From the NCBI GenBank assembly GCA_000969725.1, contig JXSR01S011384.1: 30,565 nucleotides of DNA, one strand, 5' to 3'. The notes beneath the pieces are model-generated. The model saw only the letters and a list, made by a program, of their open reading frames with translations, had not been told where the DNA came from and ran no database searches. Shown piece by piece: positions 9,101 through 17,209 of the stretch. Positions within the stretch are counted from its first letter, which is position 1. Each line of letters starts with the position of its first letter. A program made the translations under genes and the position numbers. This DNA comes from Ophiothrix spiculata. Its lineage: Eukaryota > Echinodermata > Ophiuroidea > Amphilepidida > Ophiotrichidae.

Positions 9101-9310
9101 GACAGACTAACTGGCGCAGACGATGATCCAAATGCGCCACCATACGATACGCTATTAACATTTGATTACGAGGGCGAAGGTTCCACAGCAGGATCGCTTA
9201 GCTCATTAAACAGTAGTAGCACAGATGATGAACAGAACTATGATTACTTAAATAACTGGGGACCACCGTTTAAAAAACTAGCCGACATGTACGGCGGCGG
9301 AGACGATTGA
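1..9310 (+). CDS. Classical type III (laminin G/EGF) cadherin, 3' part of gene, 7 visible exons
   Basis: This is the 3' end of a classical cadherin, a calcium-dependent cell-cell adhesion receptor that couples to catenins and actin. The visible exons are 1-162, 1072-1342, 2110-2287, then 4089-4327 or 4435-4673, then 7826-8083 and 9069-9310. All junctions are GT-AG and all phases match (0, 1, 2, 1, 1). Domain order is laminin G, an EGF-like repeat, a membrane-proximal EGF repeat, a transmembrane helix ([10 protein letters not shown]...), a juxtamembrane motif ([10 protein letters not shown]) and a catenin-binding core ([21 protein letters not shown]). Laminin G plus EGF before the membrane is the type III arrangement found in non-vertebrate animals and absent from mammalian E/N-cadherins. 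The ectodomain cadherin repeats lie upstream of the window. Family assignment is very secure; orthology to sea urchin G-cadherin is inference. Confidence 0.93.
163..1071 (+). other. Cadherin intron 1
   Basis: This 909-bp intron has a GTGAGT donor and a TTTCACTTATCAG acceptor. It contains a LINE 3'-end remnant (about 440-779, listed separately). On both sides of the LINE are degenerate repeats of a short phrase like 'ccttgaaaagtt' or 'ccatgaaaagtt' (near 220-240, 408-420, 833-850, 870-887 and 978-990), which suggests an old minisatellite interrupted by the LINE. No other coding signal was seen. Confidence 0.75.
440..779 (+). mobile_element. LINE (non-LTR retrotransposon) 3'-end remnant
   Basis: The frame near 540-667 reads through [15 protein letters not shown], then a run like [15 protein letters not shown] and a stop. 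This is the characteristic C-terminus of CR1/L2/Jockey-type reverse-transcriptase ORFs, where '...WNSLP...F K..L K.HLF' is strongly conserved. After the stop come about 110 bp of UTR and an (ATT)n tail at 764-777, as expected for a LINE 3' end. Upstream the frame is broken, so only a dead fragment remains. The exact 5' border is uncertain. Confidence 0.75.
1072..1342 (+). CDS. Cadherin exon: second part of laminin G domain
   Basis: The exon starts after the acceptor TCACTTATCAG in phase 0 with [16 protein letters not shown]. It continues with [21 protein letters not shown], the laminin G hallmark (W-H-x-I/V-x-x-x-R). It ends ...ITQNFVG with donor G|GTAAGT, phase 1. Together with exon 1-162 it makes one complete laminin G domain of about 145 residues. 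On the opposite strand the same stretch is open for about 100 codons, but that is a shadow without family resemblance. Confidence 0.93.
1343..2109 (+). other. Cadherin intron 2
   Basis: This 767-bp intron has a GTAAGT donor and a CGTTTTCTTCCAG acceptor with a good polypyrimidine tract. It carries one short inverted-repeat element (1717-1979). The rest (1343-1716) shows nothing recognisable; the open stretch from 1479 to 1808 has no family resemblance and runs into the transposon. Confidence 0.75.
1717..1979 (+). mobile_element. Short TIR element (MITE) with G/C-run termini
   Basis: The left end TATGTGATGACTCACCCC followed by A5 and a G run is mirrored at the right end by a C run and GGGGTAAGCCATCACATA, giving imperfect terminal inverted repeats of about 30 bp. 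The poly-C run of 13-14 at about 1946-1959 lies inside the right TIR. Internally it contains AAGGTGTCATTTTAAAG (about 1871-1887), which also occurs in the TIR element at 19254-19822. This suggests the two are distant relatives. No coding capacity. Confidence 0.6.
2110..2287 (+). CDS. Cadherin exon: end of laminin G linker and start of EGF-like repeat
   Basis: The exon begins after TTTTCTTCCAG in phase 1, giving [15 protein letters not shown], the post-laminin-G linker with the conserved G-C. It ends with a cysteine-rich stretch [17 protein letters not shown] and then ...YEC plus two bases (AG) before donor GTAAAA, phase 2. The cysteine spacing is that of an EGF-like repeat, whose last two cysteines are supplied by the next exon, which is one of the two alternatives at 4089 or 4435. 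Confidence 0.9.
2425..2705 (+). repeat. Degenerate tandem repeat, about 70-78 bp unit, four units
   Basis: A phrase like 'aaagggttaaagacacatcactt' recurs with drift at about 2426, 2501, 2569 and 2645. Each occurrence is followed by 'ttttgtctcaaa.tact' style sequence about 45 bp on. Units differ by substitutions and small indels, so this is an old array. Confidence 0.6.
2898..3682. mobile_element. Inverted-repeat element with seven copies of a 'ggatttaggcccttttgg' motif
   Basis: The ends are near-perfect inverted repeats of about 38 bp: TATGAAGAGTTTGTTTCC at the left and GGAAACAAACTCTTCATA at the right. The core motif GGATTTAGGCCCTTTTGG or a close variant is present seven times. Five are in + orientation (near 3111, 3140, 3471, 3503 and 3646) and two are inverted (near 2915 and 3332). 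Two internal direct halves (about 3106-3300 and 3466-3640) share 'agatttttgtg.actgg.aa' and 'actatagtactaca.tatggcaccaataact'. This looks like a partly duplicated foldback element. It has no ORF. Confidence 0.7.
4089..4327 (+). CDS. Cadherin alternative exon a: EGF repeat plus transmembrane helix
   Basis: This exon starts in phase 2 (AG+G = Arg) after CTTTACCCCCTAG. It encodes [12 protein letters not shown], which closes the previous EGF repeat. Next is a full EGF repeat beginning [16 protein letters not shown] and ending at [13 protein letters not shown], then linker [10 protein letters not shown] and the transmembrane helix [17 protein letters not shown]. The EGF has the complete calcium-binding signature: D-x-D-E before Cys1 and C-x-N-x4-F-x-C between Cys3 and Cys4. 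It ends in phase 1 at donor A|GTGAGT. It is 239 nt, the same length and phases as the exon at 4435-4673, and about 45 of 78 residues match without gaps by hand count. Splicing from 2287 and into 7826 keeps the frame. Confidence 0.93.
4328..4434 (+). other. 107-bp spacer between the two alternative exons
   Basis: This spacer has a donor GTGAGT on its left and acceptor GCATACGTAG on its right. It is far shorter than every other intron of the gene (767-3152 bp). Its acceptor lacks a clear pyrimidine tract close to the AG, the nearest being about 40 bp upstream (tctttgatttgttttc). Shortness and a weak acceptor would both disfavour joining exon a directly to exon b. Confidence 0.75.
4435..4673 (+). 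CDS. Cadherin alternative exon b: EGF repeat plus transmembrane helix
   Basis: This is a duplicate of the preceding exon. It starts in phase 2 (AG+A = Arg) with [12 protein letters not shown], then EGF repeat [14 protein letters not shown] through [13 protein letters not shown], linker [10 protein letters not shown], and transmembrane helix [17 protein letters not shown]. It ends in phase 1 at donor A|GTAAGT. It is 239 nt, identical to exon a. The cysteines and the C-x-D-x4-F-x-C motif are kept. The first acidic ligand before Cys1 is not: Met stands where exon a has Asp, so calcium binding may be weaker. The linker is more basic than in exon a. No stop or frameshift is present, so this is not a decayed copy. 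Confidence 0.92.
4999..5243 (+). repeat. Tandem repeat, three units of 81 bp
   Basis: The units begin at 5001, 5082 and 5163 with 'aa.atattacaaaaa' and run through 'catagctttggttttt.aattgcatgaggac.gtaataagtatt' to 'ctcttatc.gtttt'. Differences are few (for example gacag versus gacgg, and tcggt versus tccgt), so amplification is recent. The reverse strand is open across all three units only because 81 is a multiple of three. Confidence 0.9.
5250..7137. other. Intronic stretch with nothing recognisable
   Basis: I read this on both strands and found no exon with splice signals and family resemblance, no tRNA fold and no clear repeat pairing. Short open frames at 5855-6091 (+) and 7049-7249 (+) look random. 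Confidence 0.5.
7138..7644. mobile_element. TIR element (MITE), 'CTGTAAAACA' ends, TA-flanked
   Basis: The left end TACTGTAAAACACTTCAA is mirrored by the right end TTAACATGTTTTACAGTA. Inverted similarity continues through the 'aattt.gcgaa' block for about 27 bp with small gaps. TA at both ends fits a Tc1/mariner-type target duplication (inference). The interior is rich in 'cgcgaaattaa' phrases. The element is about 507 bp and non-coding. A shorter element with similar CTGTA ends sits at 20531-20745. Confidence 0.6.
7826..8083 (+). CDS. Cadherin exon: end of membrane helix and juxtamembrane (p120-binding) region
   Basis: The exon starts after CTCCCTCCCGTTTCAG in phase 1, completing Ile (A+TT), then [16 protein letters not shown]. 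That is the end of the transmembrane helix followed by a basic stop-transfer segment. Residues [20 protein letters not shown] then [14 protein letters not shown] match the classical cadherin juxtamembrane core that binds p120-catenin (acidic EGGGEED motif). The exon continues to RTAPRAM and ends at donor G|GTGAGT, phase 1. The open frame extends upstream into the intron, but the strong acceptor and the helix continuity set the start here. Confidence 0.93.
8084..9068 (+). other. Last cadherin intron
   Basis: This 985-bp intron has a GTGAGT donor and an acceptor at ...TTTATCTGCAG. Its middle is occupied by the TIR element 8237-8747, which has a second copy at 24241-24962. Nothing else is recognisable. 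Confidence 0.75.
8237..8747. mobile_element. TIR element, family 'GGGGCATTGGACAA', copy 1 (intact empty site)
   Basis: The left end AGGGGCATTGGACAAGTTC is mirrored by the right end AAATTTTGTCCAATGCCCCT. The whole 511 bp aligns with 24241-24962. Shared blocks include 'gcaaagttt.attgtcaaat.caaaccctata', 'cagg aaatc.aa.gcaaactccaaatttc' and 'gatgtgaaaggaatgttttacaaacaaat'. The TATA at 8363-8366 is the undisturbed counterpart of the insertion site in copy 2. It is non-coding; the open minus-strand frame across its left end is incidental. Confidence 0.8.
9069..9310 (+). CDS. Cadherin last coding exon: beta-catenin-binding domain
   Basis: The exon starts after ATCTGCAG in phase 1 (G+GA = Gly) with [13 protein letters not shown]. 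It continues [20 protein letters not shown], then [19 protein letters not shown] and ends [19 protein letters not shown] with TGA at 9308-9310. These are the hallmark segments of the beta-catenin-binding region of classical cadherins, with the serine-rich SLSSL stretch normally phosphorylated to tighten catenin binding and the terminal [10 protein letters not shown] signature. Length and ending are as in the family, so this is the true C-terminus. Confidence 0.97.
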
Positions 9311-9500
9311 TTCTCCCGATCTCCCGTTTTGTATATATTCTACTTTGCAACTGAAATTGTGTTTATCATTTTTTGGCAAATTTTTATACCAGGACCCGGT
9401 TTGCTAAGTTTTGGATAATTATCATAAGAGAGAAACATTTTCAGCATATTACAAGTTGTAGATTTACCCAAAGTTTTAATGATTGTACTATTTAATAAAA
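9311..9500 (+). other. Cadherin 3' UTR (proximal part)
   Basis: AT-rich sequence follows the stop. The first canonical AATAAA lies 184 nt after the stop codon. The true 3' end may be further downstream, because classical cadherins often have long UTRs. Confidence 0.6.
9494..9499 (+). promoter_or_regulatory. Candidate polyadenylation signal AATAAA
   Basis: A canonical hexamer in 'tttAATAAAatgg', the first after the cadherin stop. A GT/T-rich stretch (tttttgtactttgt) follows about 15-30 nt downstream, as expected for a cleavage site. Confidence 0.5.
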
Positions 9501-10955
9501 TGGACATTGATACCATTTTTTGTACTTTGTATAAACCAAAAACAGTTTTATAACTAAGGAAACTTCAATGTATTTATTATGAGATATTTTGATTACCTGT
9601 GTACTTCTCATGTTCTTGATGAAATCAATGTGATACTGAGCGAGTCCATGCACAGTTTGGGAGATTTCCAGTGTTGCCAATCCTGTGATATGTAGCCCAG
9701 AATGCTTAACATTCGCCAGATTCCTGCGGACTAGAGTGTTGGCTACCACCTCTTTTCAGCAGGCATGAGAATCTTCTTCCTTTATCAGAATTAAATTCCT
9801 GCAAAATGTTTGGCAAAATTGGCAAATAGTCCCGCAAAAATTTTTTTTTTGGAGCAGTTTCCTGCGTAACTTGTTCCCCTCATTTCTCATGCCTCTTTCA
9901 GGTCAAGTGATTTTAGCTACCTTTTGAGTCAATTTTTTGGCAGCACTGATTTTTTCACCTCACTTGTTCATGCTTGAATTCAGAAACAAATTTATTAACT
10001 CCATCTGATTTTTTATTGGCAAAATTACTTAATTGCAGTCATGGAACACAGTGAATCTTGCATTTTATCTATTTTCTAGAGGAATTGCAAAATACTGGCT
10101 ACAAACCACGGAAACTATAATGTACAACAAAATGTTTTGACAAACCCAGTTGTCAGCTAAGAGTACAATGTATATTGTTTTGAGTTATCTTAAAATGAAA
10201 AGGACCATTTTATTTTTAAAAAGGGTAAAATAGGACATTTTCTAATTTCTAAACAAAAATGTTCACATTTGGATACATATGATAGGCCTGCCGTGAACTG
10301 TAATTTTACTCCCCGAAGTGTGCTTAACTGGAGAAATAGAGTTCTAATACCACAGTGCAGGGAACAAAAACTATTCAATTAATGGTCGTAAAATTTTGAT
10401 TTTATAGGTATAAAGCCTGTATGTTCAAGATCAAAATTACAACCTTTGAATTTAACAGATCTAGATAGAAATTTTTGATTTCAACTCCTAGAATTAAGTT
10501 ATCTAAGAAATGTTATTTTCCTGCTAAAAAGGTACACTAGTTACATCCCCAGATCAATATTGTTATAAAAAGCTTTCCTTTGTATATAAACACATTTTGT
10601 AAGAAAAGAGAAACTGAAAATCTCATAAAAAGTAGAAATGCAATTATTGATTTGTATTACCACAATTAGGTTGCAATTATTCTCTAAACCAATTTGGATT
10701 TACTTGTTAATTCTTGTTATTTTTCTTTTTTAATGTTGTGGTAACCATTCCATAATTCTTAGCTTTTTTAGCTGGAATAAGTTTTGACCTTTGACACGAT
10801 GTGGCATTTCCACTACAATAGTAAAATGTGCTGCAAACTTGCTATGTCATAGCAAGTTGTTGACATTATCATGTGTAATTATTATATATGCATCTTAATG
10901 GAAAACGGTATTGATCAAATGGACCATATGCAATCTGTAAAGCGCCAATGTACTA
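9501..10955. other. Intergenic, nothing recognisable
   Basis: No exon-like reading frame with splice sites, RNA gene or clear paired repeat was found. The open frames at 9492-9749 and 10190-10378 (minus) have no family resemblance. Part may be distal cadherin 3' UTR. Confidence 0.5.
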
Positions 10956-11060
10956 CATAAGTGGTATATTTCACGCTACATTTATTTTTGGCGCTTTTTG
11001 TGCTCAACTCGCCCTGCGCAAAAATAAATGTACCACGAGAAATGGTATGTATCAACTGCC
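10956..11060. repeat. Foldback (inverted repeat), 'catttatttttggcgc' arms
   Basis: The left arm 'gtggtatatttcacgctacatttattttt.gcgc' (about 10961-10996) is mirrored by the right arm 'gcgcaaaaataaatgtaccacgagaaatggtat' (11017-11049), with a loop of about 20 bp. The flanks carry an imperfect direct repeat ('attgatc...gc.atctgtaaagc' near 10910-10942 and 'attgatcc...gctttctgtaaatc' near 11162-11195). The arm resembles the right end of the element at 20531-20745. Confidence 0.6.
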
Positions 11061-12458
11061 GCACGTAAAAAATATAATGATTTCGAAAATTAAAACACGC
11101 GAAATGATTCATAATTAGCCATGCGCAAAAATTATTGAGCGCAAAAATATTGGCGTTTAATATTGATCCATTGAATCAAATGCTTTCTGTAAATCGAGCT
11201 GACAAATACAGGATGCATATATTTTAATTCAAAATAATTTTTATACTGTTATTGTATTTGATTGTGAAGTATTTTCATTTTGCTTTGTATGCATAATTTA
11301 TGAGCTAATTTCCAAAGATTTTGAGTAAGTATTCCATTTGTTTTGTAGTAAACCTGCAAATCCAAAGCTTTATGCGACTCAATCCAGGTTTAGTCTGTTA
11401 TTAGGAGAAATATATTACCCAAAACTCTAAATCTGGATTAAGTCATTCCCCTTGCATCGTCTAGAAGCTAACACGTTAATTTCCTTCAGAAAACAAATAA
11501 TCTTGTTTTCTTGATTAAGTGTGTGATTAAAGCTTCGGAACAAAATTACTTGTGATCTGGTGTTTGTACTTAACAATCTATGATTTGTGATAAGAAAATC
11601 ACCAATTTGTGAAATAAATAGTCCTACTTCAAGCTTAGATTAGATAGAAAGATTTTTTTATGTATTTTGTATATGGATGTGATTTTCTAAACTACAACAT
11701 GATTATTAAAAATATGTTATGGCATATATGATGGAGCTGAGTCTTAAGCTTCAGATTTTGACATATGATTAGGCACATGCATGCACAGATCATCATTTCT
11801 GATCTTGAATTAAGCTTAAAGAATCTTGTAATTTGTTTTTTTTTATTTATCCCTTTGGCAAATCATGTTGATTGTTTATTCGTAAACATCTACCTATAAT
11901 CCGTGTGTGAGTGAGGGTAATAAAGTAAAATTTCTAAACAACTGTCAACTTGACACATCTTGACTGTCCTGGTTAAGGTGCTTGTGCTATAGTTTCCCAT
12001 CATAACACAATACCCAAGACTCAAGTTCTATGACCTCTGTATATAATAAACTGAAAAAATGACCTTTGTGTTTTAAGGTAGCAATAGCAATGGCTTCCAG
12101 ACATGAAAGACCTCCGTAAAATAGGTTACCACCACCTTATGATGTAACAATAATCAGGTATTATACAGTACTAAGTTCAGGTCATTTTTCAGTCATGCAT
12201 TGTGCCATTGAACTAAGTAATAGGTATGATGTTATGGGATTTTATAGTGTTGTTTTCTTTCTTGTGCCTTTGCAAAACCGTTCTTGTTGCAGTTGAGTTG
12301 TAAAACAGTACCTAGAATAGCATCTGTATCAGTTTATGTCAGTTTGTCATGTGAGTGTGTGAAAGCCGTATCTGCAATGGCTGCCATATGTTATTTACGT
12401 AACACCCGATTAGTAGAATGCAAAAAAAATTCTTCAAAATGTCTCTCCCACATATCTG
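11061..12458. other. Intergenic, nothing recognisable
   Basis: AT-rich, with scattered poly-T and no convincing exon. The open frame at 12284-12508 (+) runs into the repeat at 12459 and has no family resemblance. Confidence 0.5.
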
Positions 12459-12722
12459 TGGCTCTTGAAATGTTTTTTGTCAAGAAGAACCACTCCAAGA
12501 GCCACTGACTCTAGACTGGACATTAGAAAGAGTGCAATGCAAATTCATGACAAATGGCAGCTATTGCAGATATGAATTTCAATGTCGTATCAATGACTAG
12601 ATCTAGATGTATTGTTGAAAAGCAGGCTCATGCAAATTCATGACAAATGGCAGCCATTGCAGATATGACTTTCAATGTCGTATCAATGACTAGATCTATA
12701 CGTCTTGTTGAAAAGCAGGCAC
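12459..12722 (+). repeat. Dispersed repeat with hairpin head and duplicated 93-bp body, copy 1
   Basis: A hairpin (GTGGCTCTTGAAATG ... CACTCCAAGAGCCAC, 12459-12505) is followed by a body starting ATGCAAATTCATGACAAATGG at 12537. The body is repeated from 12630, period 93, both ending 'gttgaaaagcaggc.ca'. The same hairpin-plus-body order occurs at 21770-21906, so this is a dispersed family whose body has duplicated here. Confidence 0.75.
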
Positions 12723-12920
12723 ATGTATAATATTCTTTATGTTTGTTGGTAGGGTCAAAGGTGAACTTTTCTATAAAGTACAAAGGTCAAATAATATAGA
12801 AAAGGAAAGGTGCCATAAAGATAATAAATTGTAACTTACGAATTGAGTCAATTTTTTTTTTTTTTTTTGATTTGGTTAAAAGTGGGAAACTTTTCAATTT
12901 ATTTATTTTACGCTTATTTC

Positions 12921-13138
12921 TTTCAATAATTCTTATTACTTGAAGCCATTTGATTTCCTACAAATCATAATCTGAAGATAGCTCATTTGTATAACAAAAA
13001 AGCATATCATTGCGCGTAGTACGAAAGACGTACCCTTTCACACAATTTCACAAATTGTGCGTTTTCGTTATCGGCATACACGCTCAGCAGATTTGTTTTG
13101 TAGGAAATTGAATGATTTCAATGTCAATAATAAGTAAT
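12921..13138. repeat. Foldback element
   Basis: The left arm (about 12921-12968, 'ttcttattacttgaa..catttgatttcctacaaatc') pairs with the right arm (about 13089-13138, 'gatttgttttgtaggaaattgaatgatttcaatgtcaataataagtaat') with small gaps. The loop is about 120 bp. A 16-18 nt poly-T precedes it (12851-12868). No ORF. Confidence 0.55.
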
Positions 13139-15499
13139 CCACTCCTATAAGGTCCTGTTATTGAATTTGGACCAAAATGTAATATTTTGACACTTTTCCA
13201 AGTATAGGGATTGAAAAACGACCCATTTCTCTCGGAAATGTTACTTTTTATCATGAACTTTTAAAAAAGTACTGTACATAGTCAGTGTGAATGTTGGACT
13301 TCCTTGAAAAGGTAATGTCATGTTTGTTATGCATTTTGTTAACGCTGCTCAAATACCAGTTTTGTTGTGTGTTCAAAAACAGTGTTGCAGTTGACCAATG
13401 TTTATAGTTTGATCGCCTGCCTTGAGGCAATAGTTTGAACCCCTTTCATATTCCCATCCCGGTAAATATTTTCTGGCTTGGAATTGTGTGCTTTTTAGTG
13501 TAGTCCAATCACGTTTAGTTCAGTTCAATAATGGAAACTGTTGCGTCAGGGTAGGCGATTATGCTATACGTACTATGTACATTCAAAAGTTTCTGTATCA
13601 TTGTGAATACAACTTCTGTAATTAAAATTATATTATTGTACAATGTAAATAATAATCAATTTAAAAACTGTGATCATTTTTTGAAAAGCTTTTGATGCCA
13701 TATTTGGTATTGAAGATTTTTTGAGTATGTGATAATGACATAATTTAAGCAGTTATGGTGCAAGGTGCAGTTTGACCCCTGACCCTTATCTGAAGCACCC
13801 ATCAAACACCAAATTTGTACACTTTCAAAAATCATCAAGTTGTAGAAAAGCCACAGAAATGCATTGCTACCTTGTACCATAGACATAACTGCAACTTTTA
13901 GACAACATGCTTTTAGATATGACAAATATTTGTAATTTCAAATTTTCTACAAAGTCTGTAAATTAAAAAAAAAATGACAAATAGTATTGGCTGCACCCAT
14001 CCCTAGCAGCAGTGCAACACTACGCCCTTCCCTATCGCTCTGTAATTTAAAAGAGAAATATATATTTTAGGAGTATGGAAGATAGTCAACTAGAAATTCT
14101 ATCGATGTAGTCCAAATTGCAGTGATTCATGTAGTGATGTTAATTTATTATGTTCATAATTGGATTGTATTTTTTATGTTGTTTTTGAAGTATTAATAAC
14201 TTATATGCTTTCAAATGAAGGAAGGATTACACTGGGGCAGGGGGATGTCATCTCATATATAGTAATGTAAGCATCTGCGGACATAAAAATACAGAAAAGG
14301 GTGGTTTACTCATTACATGTTTTCTTACTATAGGCATCCTTGTTAATGATGTGTTTTCAAACAAATACTCAACGGCTGCTTACAGTGGTATACATGAGTG
14401 GTACCCCCTGCCCCTTAAAGATTATACCTCTATATTTGTCATAATGTGTTATTGTGCTTCCTGCCTTAAATGTCAACAACAATTGCAATAATTTATTTGA
14501 AATATTACATGTAGTGCAGGGAACTAATGAATTGGGATTGGGAACAGTTAATGTCTACAATCAGCTTTGGACGGACAGGCTAGGCCTATTTTGAATATAT
14601 GTAAAGCTGCAACTTTGAACCAATTGTCACAATGGCCCCCTGGACAGAAAAAAATTGGTAGTAACCAGATAGTAATGGATTTGCTCAATCAAACCAAAAC
14701 GGAAGTGTTTCGGCTTAACATATACTACAGGTAGTCCAGGCATGATTATCTTCAGGTTTTTGCCTGAATTCAGGCAAAAATGCGTGGATCTTCACTGTAC
14801 AAAAGTATTGGGAAATTCACATTTTCAGGCAAAATTGCAAAAAGCCATAACCATCCCTGTAGTCCCAGTCTGCTCTACCTTTTGGATTTGTCACTTTTTA
14901 GGGAGGGGTGGAGTATTTTGTGTTGAAAATCTCCTATAAATAAAAGGAAGCCCTCTATGCAATTGAGTAATGATTCAGGCTATGTAAGAATGATTAGAAT
15001 ACATCATTTTGCATATCATTGCAAAAAGAGGCCAGGCATCACAATTTAGTATAACAAAATTAAATTACTGCGTACACAATTCCATCCCAAAAAATGAATG
15101 TAATATGTGCACAAGTAAAAAAAAAATGAAAAGACTGCACACAATTTTTAATGTGTCATTTAAAGCATTTTAATGTTTCAAAAGTGTTACCTCACCATGT
15201 CAAATATTTTTTAATAATGTTACCATAACTGTTCTGACATCTTAGCAGCAGTATTTGTAGAATTTACTATTCTTATAATAAACAAGTAATAGGTTTGCAG
15301 ACTCCAAAATGGTTGTTGATGCACACGTTTGACATGTGTATTTGCCAAAATTTGTACATACATTGTTAATATTGTATAAAATGGCAAAAATGATTCAAAA
15401 AAGTTTTGTTTTGCTGTGTTTGGTGTTGTTTTATCACACTGCATAACTGTTCTTTGTATTTTTGCTCATTCGATTGTTTTGAATTGGGATTGCGTAGTT
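13139..15499. other. Intergenic, mostly featureless; one short perfect palindrome
   Basis: I found no exon or RNA gene. At 14757-14780 there is a perfect 24-bp palindrome (arms TTTTTGCCTGAA / TTCAGGCAAAAA), with a further TTTTCAGGCAAAA at about 14823. Otherwise there are only AT-rich runs and unconvincing short open frames. Confidence 0.5.
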
Positions 15500-15677
15500 C
15501 AGGGTTCTCAAACTTTGGTTGTGATCCATCCATAGATCTTGAAAGGCAAGATACCAGACTCTGCACCATTTTGCTATAACTCCATAAGAGATAAGACCCA
15601 GGCCATGACTCCAGAAAAGGTTGTGACCTTGGCCGTGAACACAGGGAGGGTCACAATCCAAAGTTTGGGACTTCCTG
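15500..15677. mobile_element. hAT-like MITE (inferred)
   Basis: The left end CAGGGTTCTCAAACTTTGG and right end CCAAAGTTTGGGACTTCCTG are imperfect inverted repeats, extended by 'ttgtgatccatcc' / 'gggagggtcacaa'. A CAGGG(T)TCTCAAAC terminus is typical of hAT non-autonomous elements (family knowledge). The flanking octamers gcgtagtt and gcagagct match only partly, so the target duplication is decayed or misplaced. About 178 bp, non-coding. Confidence 0.6.
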
Positions 15678-15943
15678 GCAGAGCTGATTATTTTGACTTG
15701 CGCAAGCAAACCTAATTGTTCTTTTAAGTGCAAATAATCCTAATCATAAGATTGTTGACATTTTTCTTGTAGTATTTCTGTATATCTATACAAAAGTGAT
15801 ATTTCTTACAAAATGACAAAGTGTTTTCAATTGTTTGCAAAAAATGACAGCAATTAAAAGCTTTTGTTGATAGACTTTCAAAATGTCTACTGGTGTTATT
15901 ATTAGGAGTATGTTAATGATTACAAATATGAATCCATGAAGTG

Positions 15944-16039
15944 GTATTGCGTTGATCGGTTGCTTACTGTATCCAGTATTGCGTTGATCGGTTGCTTACT
16001 GTATAATACTATTATACAGTAAGCAACCGATCAACGCAA
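15944..16039. repeat. Direct duplication plus perfect inverted copy (hairpin)
   Basis: GTATTGCGTTGATCGGTTGC... occurs at 15944-15972 and again at 15976-16004 (period 32). A perfect 26-bp inverted copy (ATACAGTAAGCAACCGATCA...) follows at 16014-16039, making a hairpin with a 9-10 nt loop around 'aatactatt'. The exactness implies a very recent event. Confidence 0.9.
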
Positions 16040-16159
16040 GGTTTCTCCAAAAGATTCATGCACAAAATAAGGAAATCTTTTGCCCAAGCCTACCAACTTG
16101 GTTTCTCCAAAAGATTCATGCACAAAATAAGGAAATCTTTTGCCCAAGCCTACCAACTT
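16040..16159 (+). repeat. Perfect tandem duplication, 2 x 60 bp
   Basis: The units at 16040-16099 and 16100-16159 start GGTTTCTCCAAAAGATTC and end AAGCCTACCAACTT, with no difference seen. The array directly abuts the hairpin at 15944-16039 on one side and the TTA target site of the MITE at 16161 on the other. Confidence 0.92.
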
Positions 16160-16160
16160 A

Positions 16161-16528
16161 GGCCACACTAACTTAATTGTTTGTCTCAAAGTTCACCTAA
16201 ATTTGAAAACCTATTGCGGAATGCAGGGTTTTTAAATTTTTTTTTTAAAGTAAAATTTTTTCCAACTATACCAGGCGTTACACTTGCCATTTTTGCCATT
16301 CATTTTCCATCCATTGATATTTACTTGTATATAAAACAGTATGTTTGTTATTTTGCGGTCCATTGGACACAATTTGTGATCTTCGATGGGATTTTATTTG
16401 AAGAAATTGAAAAATAAAAAAAATATTTAGAAGAAAAATTCAAATTTCGACAATTTGACGATGTTAATGCGCATGTTTAAACTAACGCGCGCTGCAGCTT
16501 TGAGACAAACAATTAAATTAGTGTGGCC
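16161..16528. mobile_element. PIF/Harbinger-type MITE (inferred), TTA target duplication
   Basis: The left end GGCCACACTAACTTAATTGT continues through 'ttgtctcaaag'. It is mirrored by the right end 'ctttgagacaaacaattaaatt' AGTGTGGCC, giving TIRs of about 30 bp with one or two mismatches. The flanks are TTA at 16158-16160 and 16529-16531; a TTA/TWA 3-bp target duplication is characteristic of PIF/Harbinger transposition (family knowledge). 368 bp. The open frame 16181-16417 inside has no transposase resemblance. Confidence 0.78.
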
Positions 16529-17126
16529 TTACCAAATACTGGGTATCCCAGAAAAAAACTAACTATGCATGTTATATTTTTTTTAATGTTTAACAGATGG
16601 TCAGAAAGTATGTAAAAGGTTGCATTTTATAGCCCATGAATTGAACTTTAGAGATGCCAATTTTTTTTCCAATTGGTAGTGTATAACAACAGTTGTGTTT
16701 TATCTAATATTTTGGTGCATTTTTTCCAATAAAACAGGTGTGTTTTTGAATGAAAAAGTTTATATAAAAGAGTTCTAGACTGATCATAAGATGTTCATGA
16801 ATCACATGACAAGTTCTACAAACCCAATTAAACATTTTGCTGGGATTTGAAAGTTTTACTTACAGCATGGGTAGGCCTTGGCCTTCTGAGTTCAAATTAG
16901 GTTTATCGGAATGTAACCAATGGTAATGAAAATATTTGGATCAAAAATTATTCAGATTGTCATGCCATAGATTAACATAAGTTTGATAGGTTGAAGGACT
17001 GTGTTCTGATCCGGGGTACTAACTTTTTAGAAATTTGTTAAAATACACTAGAGTTCAGAAAATTTTAAGATGCTCTACAAGACAAATAGAAACAATATGC
17101 TTCAATATGGATGTTTAATTACAAAT

Positions 17127-17209
17127 CGTTAAATAATGTATAACAAATTGATTGCATGATGAAATATCGTTAAATATTGTGTTACAAATATTGATTGCAT
17201 GATGAAATA
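17127..17209 (+). repeat. Short tandem duplication, about 42 bp x 2
   Basis: CGTTAAATAATGTATAACAA... at 17127-17167 and CGTTAAATATTGTGTTACAA... at 17168-17209 share the ending 'attgattgcatgatgaaata'. The second unit ends exactly at the TA flank of the 17210 transposon. Confidence 0.75.

Noticed and set aside
16181..16417. Open frame inside the TTA-flanked element, possible transposase
   Set aside because: 78 codons, rich in Phe/Ile from AT-rich sequence, without DDE motifs; the element is a MITE.
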